From assembly GCA_034678805.1 (NCBI GenBank), contig JAXDBN010000110.1, forward strand, positions 1 through 32,709: a DNA stretch of 32,709 nt, read 5' to 3'. The notes under the pieces were generated by a model that saw nothing but the letters and a program-made list of their open reading frames with translations, did no database searches and was not told the DNA's origin. The position numbers and the translations under genes were made by a program. This stretch comes from PHAA01 sp034678805. Lineage in GTDB: Bacteria > Bacillota > Syntrophomonadia > Syntrophomonadales > Syntrophomonadaceae. Positions 7,525 through 16,507 of the stretch are shown here, piece after piece; the first letter of the stretch is position 1; the number at the start of each line of letters is the position of its first letter.

Positions 7525-8505
7525 TTAGGCCAATGGCAAGTGGTCGAAGATGGCTAGGTATTCACCATAGCCTTCTTTTTCCATTTCTTTTACAGGAATA
7601 AACCGGAGGGTAGCAGAGTTAATACAATATCTCAATCCGGTCGGATCCGGCCCATCCGTAAAGACATGCCCTAAATGGGAATCTGCATTCCGACTACGCA
7701 CTTCGACCCTAACCATACCATGGCTACGGTCAGCTTTTTCCAGGATATTGCTTTTATTCAGAGGTTTAAGAAAACTTGGCCATCCACATCCCGAATCAAA
7801 TTTATCCAGTGAACTGAACAGTGGCTCACCTGAGACTATGTCCACATATATGCCTGGCTGTTTATTGTTCCAAAACTCGTTGTTAAAGGGCAACTCTGTG
7901 CCATTATGCTGGGTAACTTCTATTTGCAACGGGGTTAACTGTTTAATACGGTTTTCTTTATCCTTTCCCCAATATCTATTTTTAAAAGTATCCCGTCCAG
8001 ATAGCTGCTTGTATCTTTGGTAATGCTGAGGCTGTTTTCGGTGATACTCTTGGTGATACTCTTCGGCTGGATAAAATACCTCAGCTGGTAAGATTTGTAC
8101 TACTATCGGTTTTGTGAAACGTCCACTGTCCTCCAATTGCTGTTTGGATGTCTCGGCGACGTTTTTCTGCTCCTCATTATGGTAGTAAATAGCCGGTCGA
8201 TAGGATGACCCACGGTCGTAGAACTGCCCTTCTGCATCAGTTGGATCTATCTGCTGCCAATATATATCGAGAAGGTCAGTATAATCGACCACATCCGGAT
8301 TAAAGGAAATTTGTACAGCCTCGCAATGTCCAGTATTGGAATGACACACTTGTTCATAAGTAGGGTTTTGCGTATGCCCCCCAATGTAACCGGACTTAAT
8401 TCTTACTACCCCGGGCAACTGCTCAAAAGGAGCTACCATACACCAAAAACATCCCCCAGCAAATGTGGCTAATTCAATACTCTCCGATTTGGTTTGGTCA
8501 TTCAT
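7525..8505 (-). CDS. msrAB: Bifunctional peptide-methionine sulfoxide reductase MsrA/MsrB
   Basis: One 326-residue protein that reduces both the S and R sulfoxides of methionine. Residues about 8-165 form MsrA with the catalytic GGCFWC and the YRPAIYYH and HQEYHRKQP segments. Residues about 190-320 form MsrB with SGCGWPSF, SHLGHVF and the RYCINSATLRF motif that carries the catalytic cysteine. The zinc-binding CxxC pairs of many MsrB proteins are absent. The ATG at 8505 has AAAGGAG seven bases upstream. There is no signal peptide, so it is cytoplasmic. It is a stand-alone gene, divergent from azlC. Confidence 0.95.
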   Translation of the reverse strand: MNDQTKSESIELATFAGGCFWCMVAPFEQLPGVVRIKSGYIGGHTQNPTYEQVCHSNTGHCEAVQISFNPDVVDYTDLLDIYWQQIDPTDAEGQFYDRGSSYRPAIYYHNEEQKNVAETSKQQLEDSGRFTKPIVVQILPAEVFYPAEEYHQEYHRKQPQHYQRYKQLSGRDTFKNRYWGKDKENRIKQLTPLQIEVTQHNGTELPFNNEFWNNKQPGIYVDIVSGEPLFSSLDKFDSGCGWPSFLKPLNKSNILEKADRSHGMVRVEVRSRNADSHLGHVFTDGPDPTGLRYCINSATLRFIPVKEMEKEGYGEYLAIFDHLPLA

Positions 8506-8665
8506 ACAATTACTCCTTTATGGGTCCATCATTGTTTTACCCATACTTATATGTTTCATACATTCTGGCTCCCAACCAGTGAAACCTTGCCGCATTTTAT
8601 TTTGTTATATATACTATATTAACCGTTTAGTATCAGATAATCCTTTTTGGGAGAGGAGATTTTTT

Positions 8666-9406
8666 ATGTCCAATGATCCCTCGAATGATTCACAACAAGG
8701 GCTCTGGACATTTGTGGTTGAAGGAATCAGAGCAGCTATCCCTATAGCAGTAGGCTATCTTCCTATAGGAATTACCTTTGGCTTGTTGGCCCGTGCGGCC
8801 GACATTCCTACCTATATTACCATGCTTATGTCCTTAGTGATTTTTGCCGGTGCCAGCCAGTTCGTGGGCATAAATCTTATAGCTCTGGGAAGCAATTGCG
8901 GTGAAATACTTGTGACTACCTTTGTTATCAACTTGCGTCATCTGCTTATGTCAGCGTCCCTGGCACCACGAATAGAACCAGGTTACTCAAAAGGATGGCT
9001 ATCTTTAATGTCGTTTGGCATTACTGATGAGACATTTACAGTGGCATCCACTCATACAGCCCAACATCTCAAACCGGAATTTCTTCTGGGCCTTAACCTG
9101 TTAGCCTTTACCACCTGGAATATTGCTACTTGGATTGGTCTATTCTTAGCAGCAGGGATTCCTGCTGCTGTTAAAACAAGTATGGGTATCGCCTTATATG
9201 TTATGTTCATAGGTCTGTTAGCTCCTGCCTGCCGCCATTTTCGAGCCGCTCTGTTTATTGCCCTAGCAGCTATGTTAGTTCATTCGGTTTTATATTACCT
9301 GCCATTTGCAGCTGCTATGGCGGCTGGACTAAAAATCGTGTGTTCCACTGTAATCGCAGCCTTACTGGGAGCAATGTTTTTCCCCGGAGAGGAAGATGAG
9401 TTTTGA
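8666..9406 (+). CDS. azlC: Branched-chain amino acid exporter, large subunit AzlC
   Basis: Polytopic membrane protein (246 aa) of the AzlC/YgaZ family, which with AzlD exports branched-chain amino acids. Hydrophobic segments follow from about residue 22 on. The family stretch PIAVGYLPIGITFGLLAR is near the N-terminus, followed by the FAGASQFVGINL segment and NLRHLLMSASLAP. The ATG at 8666 follows GAGAGGAG at good spacing; a longer frame open from 8465 has 67 extra residues without family resemblance and overlaps the divergent msrAB start, so it is rejected. It overlaps azlD by four bases. Confidence 0.92.
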   Translation: MSNDPSNDSQQGLWTFVVEGIRAAIPIAVGYLPIGITFGLLARAADIPTYITMLMSLVIFAGASQFVGINLIALGSNCGEILVTTFVINLRHLLMSASLAPRIEPGYSKGWLSLMSFGITDETFTVASTHTAQHLKPEFLLGLNLLAFTTWNIATWIGLFLAAGIPAAVKTSMGIALYVMFIGLLAPACRHFRAALFIALAAMLVHSVLYYLPFAAAMAAGLKIVCSTVIAALLGAMFFPGEEDEF

Positions 9407-9702
9407 AATATGTGCTATTAGTTTTTGGTATGGGGTTAGTAACCTATTTACCGCGTATGCTGCCTATCGTGTTTTTGAACAACATTAATTTGGGAAGTTT
9501 TTGGCAGAATTTCCTTCGGTTTATACCCTATGCAGCTCTGGGAGCACTTATATTCCCTGGAATCTTATACTCGACGGGAAATGTCGACTCGGCTGTATGC
9601 GGAGGCTTAGTGTCCCTTTTACTGGCAATAGTACGAGTAAACATAACTCTAGTAGTGCTCGGTGGCATTGCCGGAGTATACCTATGGAATCTGATAATGT
9701 GA
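9403..9702 (+). CDS. azlD: Branched-chain amino acid exporter, small subunit AzlD
   Basis: A 99-residue membrane protein with three to four hydrophobic segments, the small partner of AzlC. The motif YLPRMLPI near residues 15-22 and RFIPYAALGALIFP around 39-52 are typical of AzlD. It starts at TTG 9403 in a TTGA overlap with the azlC stop, so translation is coupled. It ends nine bases before the convergent rlmH stop. Confidence 0.9.
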   Translation: MKYVLLVFGMGLVTYLPRMLPIVFLNNINLGSFWQNFLRFIPYAALGALIFPGILYSTGNVDSAVCGGLVSLLLAIVRVNITLVVLGGIAGVYLWNLIM

Positions 9703-9710
9703 TTCCTTTT

Positions 9711-10190
9711 TCATTTATGATAAGGCTCTCCTTTAATTATCTTAAATCCCCGGTAAATTTGTTCAGCAAGGATCAGCACGGCCATTTGGTGAGGTAAAGT
9801 CATGTTGGAAAAAGAAATAACCTGATCAGCCCTGCGTTTCACCTCCGGATCCAATCCGTGTGATCCACCAATTACCAAATTTATTCTACTTACTCCCGAT
9901 TGGTTCCAGGTCTGCATTTGGCGGGCAAAATCCTCCGAACTATACATCTTGCCATATATATCAAGAACAATGATGATTTCGCTGCCCCCTATTAAAGATA
10001 GGATTCGTTCTCCTTCTTTACGCAAGCATCTCTCGATATCTTTACTCCCTGCTCGAGGGGATATCTTCTCTTCCAATCCATCAAGAAATTCTATACCTAC
10101 ATAAGGACCCAGACGTTTCAAATATTCATTGACACCCTGCAGGTAGAACACCTCTCGGATTTTACCCACTGATACAATCCGATACTTCAC
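9711..10190 (-). CDS. rlmH: 23S rRNA pseudouridine-1915 N3-methyltransferase RlmH
   Basis: SPOUT-class methyltransferase (159 aa) that methylates pseudouridine 1915 in helix 69 of 23S rRNA. The C-terminal knot is clear: VIGGSHGLDPEVKRRAD, then SNMTLPHQMAVLILAEQIYRGFKIIKGEPYHK, which is nearly the family consensus to the last residue. Length is normal. The ATG at 10190 follows a purine-rich AGGAGAT site. It is separated from murA by a hairpin at 10257-10284. Confidence 0.96.
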   Translation of the reverse strand: MKYRIVSVGKIREVFYLQGVNEYLKRLGPYVGIEFLDGLEEKISPRAGSKDIERCLRKEGERILSLIGGSEIIIVLDIYGKMYSSEDFARQMQTWNQSGVSRINLVIGGSHGLDPEVKRRADQVISFSNMTLPHQMAVLILAEQIYRGFKIIKGEPYHK

Positions 10191-10256
10191 ATTAATCTCC
10201 TATCCTATATTGCCCAGTCTATATTAAAACGCCGGCTAAATAAAGTTTGCAACACA

Positions 10257-10284
10257 GAGCCAGGGCATAAACTCGCCCTGGCTC
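10257..10284 (-). terminator. Hairpin between murA and rlmH
   Basis: A perfect ten-base stem, GAGCCAGGGC (10257-10266) with GCCCTGGCTC (10275-10284), and an eight-base loop. It follows the murA stop by about 23 bases. There is no strong T-run on the minus strand, so it may be a weak terminator or an RNA-stabilising hairpin. Confidence 0.55.
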
Positions 10285-10306
10285 ACATTATTGCACAGAA
10301 ATTATT

Positions 10307-11557
10307 CTACTGTATATGGGCTCCTAAGTTGGCCAGCTTTTGCGTTATATTCTCATATCCGCGAAATATATGAATGGCATCTTCAATAATGGTCTCACCG
10401 TGAGCAGCCAGTGCGGCTAGAATTAACGCTGCCCCAGCCCGCAAGTCGGTAGCCTTAACGATAGCCCCATATAGAGCTTCAACTCCTTCCACAATGGCCG
10501 TATGACCTTCGAGCTTGATCCTGGCGCCCATTCGATTAAGTTCCTCGACTATCTGAAAACGGTTTTCAAATACATTTTCTACTATAACGCTCGTTCCATC
10601 CGCCAAGGACAGCAAAGCCAGCATAGGGGACTGCATATCGGTTGGGAATCCTGGATAAGGCAAAGTCTTAACATCCGCTTTGTGGATGCGTTCGCCCGCT
10701 TTGACCATAATACCCTGATCGGTCTCCTCAACGACTGCTCCAATTTCCTGGAGCTTAGCAATTATCGGGTGAAGATGGGTAGGAATTACATTTTCAACTA
10801 ATACTTCTCCTCCTGAAATTGCAGCCGCTATCATATAAGTGCCTGCTTCAATCCTGTCGGGAATAATAGAATACCGACCGGCTTTTAGGGTGGGAACTCC
10901 TTCGATTTTAACCACATCGGTTCCAGCTCCGCGGATTTTTGCTCCCATAGAATTAAGGAAGTTTGCTAAATCAACTATCTCAGGTTCTTTAGCAGCATTT
11001 TCGATAATGCTTAATCCAAGTGTTTTAGATGCCATCATAATAAGATTTTCGGTAGCACCGACACTAGGAAAGTCCAAATATATTCTAGCCCCGTGCGTTT
11101 GTTCACCCCGGGCAAAGATACAGCCATGCTCAATTTCTATTTCTGCTCCCAAGGCCCGCACGCCTTTGATGTGTAAATCCATAGGCCGGGAGCCAATATC
11201 ACAACCTCCTGGTAGTGAAACGATTGCTTTCCCCTGTCGGCCTAGTAACGCACCCAGGAAAAGGTTGGAAGCCCGGAGTTTCTTCGATAGTTCTATGGGG
11301 GTCTCCACCTTCATATCGTGGTTAGGAGGACAAATGGAAAGACTGCCGTCTTCACGCCACGAAGCGACGGCGCCCATTTCATTCAAAATATCTACCATAA
11401 CCTCTGTATCACATATACGAGGCACATTATCCAGGACAGTTTCGCCATCCGCCATAATACTGGCTGCAATCAACACCAGGCCAGCGTTTTTGGCACCACT
11501 TATTTTCACCTTGCCCCGCAGTGGAAAACCACCCTCGATGACCAACCTTTCCTGCAA
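10307..11557 (-). CDS. murA: UDP-N-acetylglucosamine 1-carboxyvinyltransferase
   Basis: Transfers the enolpyruvyl group of PEP to UDP-GlcNAc, the first committed step of peptidoglycan synthesis. At 416 aa it is full length. The catalytic loop holds GGCDIGSRPMDLH with the active-site cysteine at about residue 119, the residue attacked by fosfomycin. The Lys-Asn pair that binds substrate is in SGAKNAGL (residues 20-27), and FPTDMQSP holds the catalytic aspartate. It lies 14 bases below a membrane-anchored peptidase gene, probably in one transcript. Confidence 0.96.
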   Translation of the reverse strand: MQERLVIEGGFPLRGKVKISGAKNAGLVLIAASIMADGETVLDNVPRICDTEVMVDILNEMGAVASWREDGSLSICPPNHDMKVETPIELSKKLRASNLFLGALLGRQGKAIVSLPGGCDIGSRPMDLHIKGVRALGAEIEIEHGCIFARGEQTHGARIYLDFPSVGATENLIMMASKTLGLSIIENAAKEPEIVDLANFLNSMGAKIRGAGTDVVKIEGVPTLKAGRYSIIPDRIEAGTYMIAAAISGGEVLVENVIPTHLHPIIAKLQEIGAVVEETDQGIMVKAGERIHKADVKTLPYPGFPTDMQSPMLALLSLADGTSVIVENVFENRFQIVEELNRMGARIKLEGHTAIVEGVEALYGAIVKATDLRAGAALILAALAAHGETIIEDAIHIFRGYENITQKLANLGAHIQ

Positions 11558-11571
11558 GCTTTACACCTCTC

Positions 11572-12429
11572 CTACTGGTTTTCCAGGTACTGATAAAATT
11601 CCCGGGAAAACGTTGCGTATTCAACGCCTAATCCATCCTCAACCGCCTTGGCAATCGTATCCCCATTAGATAAATTATCAATTATTCCAAGTATTCTATC
11701 CTGACCATAACGGGAAGCTATAAAATCCACCGCTTGGAGTGATTCCCAATACGCTACCGATTGGTCGAGGCGGTCATAATTCTTCTCCAGGTTGTCTAAT
11801 TGGTAGTAATAAAGATCTGATTTTTCCTTAAATGGACTTGCAAATTTAAAACCGGTTATGTCCCGTTCAGCGTATTGGGCTACCCCTTCAGTCCACCAAC
11901 GATTATAATTTCCCCGGGTCAATTCATCAACCATTAAATGAGTAAATTCATGTACCATGGGCCCATCCTTGATAAATCGATCCCGTTGACCAATATTGGC
12001 TAACCACGCTTCAGGTGACAATATCCTGATTGTTCCGCCCCAATAGACTCCCACTGCTTTTTCATTCTTATCCCAGCCAAAGCTGGCGGCCAGGCTAGCG
12101 TTGTCTGGGTAAATCACGATGGTGGTTCGCTTGCGGGGTTGCTGACCCATTAAATTAGTAACCTTTATATAGGCATCCTCTGCCGCGTCACTGACCAACT
12201 GTATACTGTATTGGTCCTGCGGCAGATATTTGATCTTAAAGTGGGAGGTGTTAACTTCCTCCCAATTTCCGGTACGCAGGTTAGTCTCCTGCGCCACCAT
12301 AAATCTAAAAACACCCTGTTTCAATGGAATTGGTAGCAATTGTGCTTTAGAAAAGTAGTACGCCAGTACCGCCAGTATAATGATACCCAGCATTAGACCC
12401 GCATTGCCAGAAATCTTGGCATAGGACAT
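11572..12429 (-). CDS. Membrane-anchored gluzincin peptidase (peptidase MA-like)
   Basis: A 285-residue zinc metallopeptidase candidate. An uncleaved hydrophobic segment at residues 11-28 should anchor it with the catalytic domain outside. The zinc motif HEFTH occupies residues 160-164, and the third ligand glutamate is in WWTEGVAQYAE (about 181), the gluzincin pattern of the peptidase MA family. The domain from about residue 50 has the PDNASLAASFGW segment common in this group. The substrate is unknown. It sits immediately upstream of murA, and a cell-wall-linked task is only an inference from position. Confidence 0.8.
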   Translation of the reverse strand: MSYAKISGNAGLMLGIIILAVLAYYFSKAQLLPIPLKQGVFRFMVAQETNLRTGNWEEVNTSHFKIKYLPQDQYSIQLVSDAAEDAYIKVTNLMGQQPRKRTTIVIYPDNASLAASFGWDKNEKAVGVYWGGTIRILSPEAWLANIGQRDRFIKDGPMVHEFTHLMVDELTRGNYNRWWTEGVAQYAERDITGFKFASPFKEKSDLYYYQLDNLEKNYDRLDQSVAYWESLQAVDFIASRYGQDRILGIIDNLSNGDTIAKAVEDGLGVEYATFSREFYQYLENQ

Positions 12430-12514
12430 GGCACCCCTCTCCCCTCATCCCCTTTACCCATTGATTATACAATGGATGGTAGGACTTGAGGTTAAGCAAA
12501 TACTGGCACATCTG

Positions 12515-13426
12515 CTATTCTTTAAGGTACTCAGTTACCGCCATCCCTGCCTGGGCACCATCTCCGACTGCTGTAGCTATTTGGCGAGTGTGCTTGTCCC
12601 GAATATCCCCAGCAGCGAAAATCCCCTCTATAGAAGTGCGCATCTCATTATCGGTTACAATATAACCATCGTTGCTAGTGTTTAATCCTGCGGTCAAGTC
12701 TGAATCGGCAACTAATCCAATGCTAACAAATAACCCTTCAACTTCAAGAGTTTCCTCGGTTCCCAACAAAACATCCTGAAGAATTACCGCTCGCATAATA
12801 CTGTCACCTGTAATTCTTTTAACCACCCGGTTTAATTTACATTCAATCCGGTCATTGTCTTTAATTTTCTCAACCGTGTTAGGACCGGCACGAAACTCTT
12901 CCCGCCTATGAATCAGGTAGACTTTAGAAGCAATATCAGCTAGGTACAAGGCTTCTTTGAGAGCTGATTCGCCTCCCCCCACTACCGCCACCTTACTATC
13001 TCGGAAAAAGGCACCATCACAAGTAGCGCAATAAGAGACCCCGCGCCCCAAAAATTCCTGCTCCCCTTCCACTTCCAAAGTACGGCGCCTGGCTCCGGCA
13101 GCAACAATAACTGCTCTAGCAATATATTCTTTATCAACCGTAATAACTTTTTTGCCATTGGGTACGTTAACGATTCCGGTGACTTCCTCATAACGTATCT
13201 CCGTCCCAAAACGCTCCGCCTGCTGGCGGAAGTTGTCCATTAGTTCTCCACCCAGGATTCCAAAAGGGAATCCTGGATAATTGTCAATCTGATCAGCAAT
13301 AGCGGCATTCCCGCCTACCACAGCAGATTCAAGTACCAGGGTTTTCAGCCATGCCCGGCTTGTGTAAATGGCTGCAGTTAATCCGGCAGGTCCGGCTCCC
13401 AAAATTATAACGTCATACATTGCCAC
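12515..13426 (-). CDS. trxB: Thioredoxin-disulfide reductase, NADPH type
   Basis: Flavoprotein (303 aa) that reduces thioredoxin with NADPH. Motifs appear in the normal order: FAD-binding GAGPAGLTAAIY near residues 10-21, redox-active CATCDGAF near 135, NADPH-binding VVGGGESALKEAL near 150, HRREEFRAG near 174, and the C-terminal GIFAAGDIRDK near 270. It therefore has all residues needed to use NADPH, unlike the related protein at 18112-18975. The ATG at 13426 follows GAGAGGAG-like purines. It is the gene below the M23 peptidase and its hairpin. Confidence 0.94.
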   Translation of the reverse strand: MAMYDVIILGAGPAGLTAAIYTSRAWLKTLVLESAVVGGNAAIADQIDNYPGFPFGILGGELMDNFRQQAERFGTEIRYEEVTGIVNVPNGKKVITVDKEYIARAVIVAAGARRRTLEVEGEQEFLGRGVSYCATCDGAFFRDSKVAVVGGGESALKEALYLADIASKVYLIHRREEFRAGPNTVEKIKDNDRIECKLNRVVKRITGDSIMRAVILQDVLLGTEETLEVEGLFVSIGLVADSDLTAGLNTSNDGYIVTDNEMRTSIEGIFAAGDIRDKHTRQIATAVGDGAQAGMAVTEYLKE

Positions 13427-13454
13427 TAAAGCTCCTCTCTAAGGCCATAAATAA

Positions 13455-13484
13455 GAACCCTGACCATTGCTCCGATCAGGGTTC
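13455..13484 (-). terminator. Hairpin after the M23 peptidase gene
   Basis: GAACCCTGA (13455-13463) pairs with TCAGGGTTC (13476-13484) around a 12-base loop, directly after the stop codon of the peptidase gene. On the minus strand it is followed by TTATTTAT, a weak T-tract, so termination is probable but perhaps partial. Confidence 0.6.
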
Positions 13485-13494
13485 CCACTGTCAA

Positions 13495-14802
13495 CTAGCG
13501 TAAATAGCTTATAGGATTGCGGAAAGACCCATTAACCATAACCTCAAAATGTAAATGCGGTCCAGTACTATGTCCTGTAGAACCCCGTGTGGCTATAGAC
13601 TGACCTTGGCCAACTCGTTGACCGCTTTTTACGAGAATCTTTGAACAATGGGCATAGCGAGTGACTATTCCATTCCCGTGATTAATAATAACAAAATTAC
13701 CATACCCGCCCTGCCATCCGGCAAAACTGACTGTTCCGCCATCAGCCGCCAGTATGGATGATCCCGTTGGTCCAGCAATATCAAGTCCGGTATGACCACG
13801 TCCATAGGCCTGACTAATAGAACCACTAACCGGCCATATTAGGCGTCCGGTAGTGACTCCTCCACCACGTGAAGCTACCTGGACTGAACGACCTTTAACA
13901 ATTACTTTATCTACTGCTGTCTTGATTACCTTCTCCTCAAGAACATTTTTGTTTTCCACGATTCCATTACGCAGCGTTGCAGTATAGGCAACAAATTTCT
14001 CCCCGTTCTTACCCTCGGTCTTTACCTTTATACCGTTAATTGTGTTATCATTCTGAGTTATGGTTTCATATGGAATTGCAACATTTTCATTTCCCTGGAC
14101 CTCCGCAACCACAGTAATAAGCGGTGTAGGTTTACTCAAAATAATGGATTGGCCTAGAGCCAGAATGCTATCCTCTCGGATATTGTTGCTTGCTACAATG
14201 TCAGTAACATACATATCGTTAGCCCTGGCGATGCTCCAAAGCGAATCCCCTTGTTTTACCGTATATACTTGGGGTGTTTTGGTGCCAAGGTTAATCAAAT
14301 TCCATGCGCCATCAAAATCTGTAATCCAAGCAGCTGCTACGTTGCCTTCCACTACTTTAACGTCTTCGGAAAAATCTATTGAAAGAAGACTCTCCCCAGT
14401 ATCAACCACAGTATATTCCTGCTGTAATTTATCCAGCAGTTGCTGGGCAACCTCTTTATTCTCCAAATAGACTATCGGTTGGTCATTGGCCATAATGGTA
14501 GCGCCCATAACCTTAGGTTGTAATGCATAATCCAAGGCTGCCCAGACCTGGTCTCCTATCAAAATATCCCGCCGTTTGGCAAAGGTCCGGCTGATGTCGA
14601 TCCTTTTGGTAATCTCACTGTTTTGCAGTTGAGCAATAGCATCGTTAGCATCGGTTTTATCGGATACTACCAGCGCTTTGTTGCCATCTACGGTAACCGA
14701 GTAGGCAGGGGTCCGGATTCCAAAACACCAAGCAAACATGACTAATAAGAGCCCTACCAAGACAGGTCCCCATCGACTCCACAATGTCCTAAAATTCTCC
14801 AT
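13495..14802 (-). CDS. Secreted or anchored LysM-G5-M23 endopeptidase
   Basis: Cell-wall hydrolase of 435 aa. Residues about 11-32 are a signal anchor. After an extracellular region comes a LysM domain (YTVKQGDSLWSIA, about 188-235), a G5-like domain with the ETITQND and TLRNGIVENKNVLEEKV segments (about 250-310), and a C-terminal M23 (lysostaphin-type) peptidase with GHTGLD, AHCSKI and HLHFEV zinc and catalytic motifs. The ATG at 14802 follows GGGGAG; the ATG six codons earlier has no site. Proteins of this build cut peptidoglycan cross-bridges in Firmicutes, including during spore or envelope remodelling. It is a single gene between scfB and trxB. Confidence 0.92.
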   Translation of the reverse strand: MENFRTLWSRWGPVLVGLLLVMFAWCFGIRTPAYSVTVDGNKALVVSDKTDANDAIAQLQNSEITKRIDISRTFAKRRDILIGDQVWAALDYALQPKVMGATIMANDQPIVYLENKEVAQQLLDKLQQEYTVVDTGESLLSIDFSEDVKVVEGNVAAAWITDFDGAWNLINLGTKTPQVYTVKQGDSLWSIARANDMYVTDIVASNNIREDSILALGQSIILSKPTPLITVVAEVQGNENVAIPYETITQNDNTINGIKVKTEGKNGEKFVAYTATLRNGIVENKNVLEEKVIKTAVDKVIVKGRSVQVASRGGGVTTGRLIWPVSGSISQAYGRGHTGLDIAGPTGSSILAADGGTVSFAGWQGGYGNFVIINHGNGIVTRYAHCSKILVKSGQRVGQGQSIATRGSTGHSTGPHLHFEVMVNGSFRNPISYLR

Positions 14803-14870
14803 AAATACTCCCCATAACAATTAATATTATTTTTCTTCTACAACATTTGGCAAAATTCCTGCTTTTTTCT

Positions 14871-16259
14871 TCAGTCTATGCTTCCTTCCAGCTTCTTGAT
14901 AAGTTCGAGGTATATAGCACCTTCTATTCTCTTGCGGTGCATCGCACAACTAACTGGATCCGGGACGCTCATATCACCATTAGCGTGATAAGCATTGGCA
15001 TGGCATCCTCCCCCACAATAGTTACGTGCCCAACACCGAATACACTGTTCTTTGTTCCCCAAGCGATTGCCTGCAAATTTTTCGACAATGTAACCATTTA
15101 AGTCGTCATCATGGATGCTACCCATCCAAAACTCGCTCTCACCCACAAATTGATGGCAGGGATAAATATCGCCTTCCGGTGTTACCACCAGGTATTCTAT
15201 TCCGGCCCCACATCCTGAAAGGCGTTTAGCCAAGCAAGGGCCTTTCTGTAGATCTAAATTATAATGAAAGAAACGAACATCCTGGTTACTTTTGTAATAC
15301 GAACAAAGGAGATCTGTAAGGCGATCATATTCGATTAAAACCTGAGGAAGATCTTCAGCCGTAATACTCCAGGAATTGTTTGATCCTACTGCCGGTTCCA
15401 AGGAAACCGCATCAAATCCAAGCTCGATAATATGCTGCAAATCATTGCAGAAGTCAAGATTTAGTCTTGTAAATGTACCCCGTACGTAATAGCTAACCGG
15501 CTGTCTTTCAACCATCTTTTTAATCTTGGGCACAATAATATCGTAGCTTCCCGTCCCATTTTTCAAAATCCTATGCTGGTCATTGGTGGTAGGACGCCCA
15601 TCCAAACTCAAAATAACGCTAATATCATTTTTGATAATAAAATCAGCTATATCATCATCAAGAAGCAGGGCGTTAGTTGTAAGGGTAAAATTGAACCTTT
15701 TGCCATATTCAGTTTCTAACTCTCGGCCGTAGAGAACCAAAGCTTTTATAACCTCCACATTTAAAAGGGGCTCTCCTCCGAAAAAATCGATCTCCAGGTT
15801 CTTAACCTGACCACTGTGAGAGATCAAGAAATCAAATGCTTTCTTTCCCGTCGCAAAGGACATCAAGCAAGGATTCATTCCAAAATCACCTTGGCTAGCA
15901 AAACAATAATGACATCTCATGTTACAAGCATGGGCCACATTCAAACATAACGCCTTTATAGGAATACCTGACCAGTCAACTACCAAAGGGGCTTCCTGTG
16001 TAAAAATGGACCCAGCGTCACGGGCATCCTCCAGATCATGAAGAACTTCTAGCACTTCATCGTTACCATATATGCTTCCTAGCTCTGAAAGCACTGAATC
16101 GGTATCACCCTTGTAGCACTGTAATCTATTGATAAAGCAGTTGCTCAGGTCATCCAGAATATGTATAGCTCCGCTGTTTACATCCAGCAGAACATTAAGG
16201 TCCTGATGCCTAAACAGATGCAGGTTAGCATCAAAATCATATTCCAACGGTACTAACAA
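14871..16259 (-). CDS. scfB: SCIFF peptide radical SAM maturase
   Basis: Radical SAM/SPASM enzyme (462 aa) that forms thioether bridges in the six-cysteine SCIFF peptide. The N-terminal 85 residues look like the precursor-recognition domain of RiPP maturases. The SAM cluster motif CNMRCHYC is at residues 112-119, followed by FFGGEPLLN. The C-terminal SPASM part has CHQF, CIRCWARNYCGGGCHAN and a last cysteine near 440, enough for two auxiliary clusters. It stands 98 bases below scfA with a terminator-like hairpin between, which would give much more peptide than enzyme message. Family resemblance and the neighbouring peptide make this call strong. Confidence 0.93.
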   Translation of the reverse strand: MLVPLEYDFDANLHLFRHQDLNVLLDVNSGAIHILDDLSNCFINRLQCYKGDTDSVLSELGSIYGNDEVLEVLHDLEDARDAGSIFTQEAPLVVDWSGIPIKALCLNVAHACNMRCHYCFASQGDFGMNPCLMSFATGKKAFDFLISHSGQVKNLEIDFFGGEPLLNVEVIKALVLYGRELETEYGKRFNFTLTTNALLLDDDIADFIIKNDISVILSLDGRPTTNDQHRILKNGTGSYDIIVPKIKKMVERQPVSYYVRGTFTRLNLDFCNDLQHIIELGFDAVSLEPAVGSNNSWSITAEDLPQVLIEYDRLTDLLCSYYKSNQDVRFFHYNLDLQKGPCLAKRLSGCGAGIEYLVVTPEGDIYPCHQFVGESEFWMGSIHDDDLNGYIVEKFAGNRLGNKEQCIRCWARNYCGGGCHANAYHANGDMSVPDPVSCAMHRKRIEGAIYLELIKKLEGSID

Positions 16260-16314
16260 TTCTCTCTCCCTTTAAATGGCATTGCCAATGCGATATCTTA
16301 CACTATTGCAACCC

Positions 16315-16345
16315 AACAAAACAAAAAAGGGGGCTTACGCCCCCC
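16315..16345 (-). terminator. Terminator or attenuator between scfA and scfB
   Basis: GGGGGC (16329-16334) pairs with GCCCCC (16339-16344) around a four-base loop. On the minus strand a TTTTTTGTTTTG tract follows. It should stop most transcripts after scfA while some read on into scfB. Confidence 0.85.
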
Positions 16346-16357
16346 AATTTCGACTTC

Positions 16358-16507
16358 TTAATTATTGATTTTTTTACATATCTGATTACCCACCGTACAA
16401 GAGGTTTTGCAGGCTGATTGACAAGAAGTAGCACACTCCCTACAATTGATCTGACCTTTTTCCCTTACTAAATTCGGTTTAATAACTGTGATTATGTGCT
16501 TTTTCAA
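16358..16507 (-). CDS. scfA: SCIFF ribosomal peptide precursor (six cysteines in about 45 residues)
   Basis: A 49-residue peptide starting at TTG 16507, nine bases after GGAAGGGG. Residues 1-21 are a basic leader-like part; the rest holds six cysteines at 22, 25, 29, 33, 37 and 44 in the pattern CRECATSCQSACKTSCTVG. This is the SCIFF signature (six cysteines in forty-five residues), almost universal in clostridia. The partner maturase lies just below. A likely promoter is at 16622-16651. An upstream ATG is out of frame and runs into a stop. The biological role of SCIFF products is still unclear. Confidence 0.95.
   Translation of the reverse strand: MKKHIITVIKPNLVREKGQINCRECATSCQSACKTSCTVGNQICKKINN

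Noticed and set aside
10839..11669. A 276-codon plus-strand frame opposite murA
   Set aside because: It is the complement of a strongly conserved gene and has no family resemblance or ribosome binding site.
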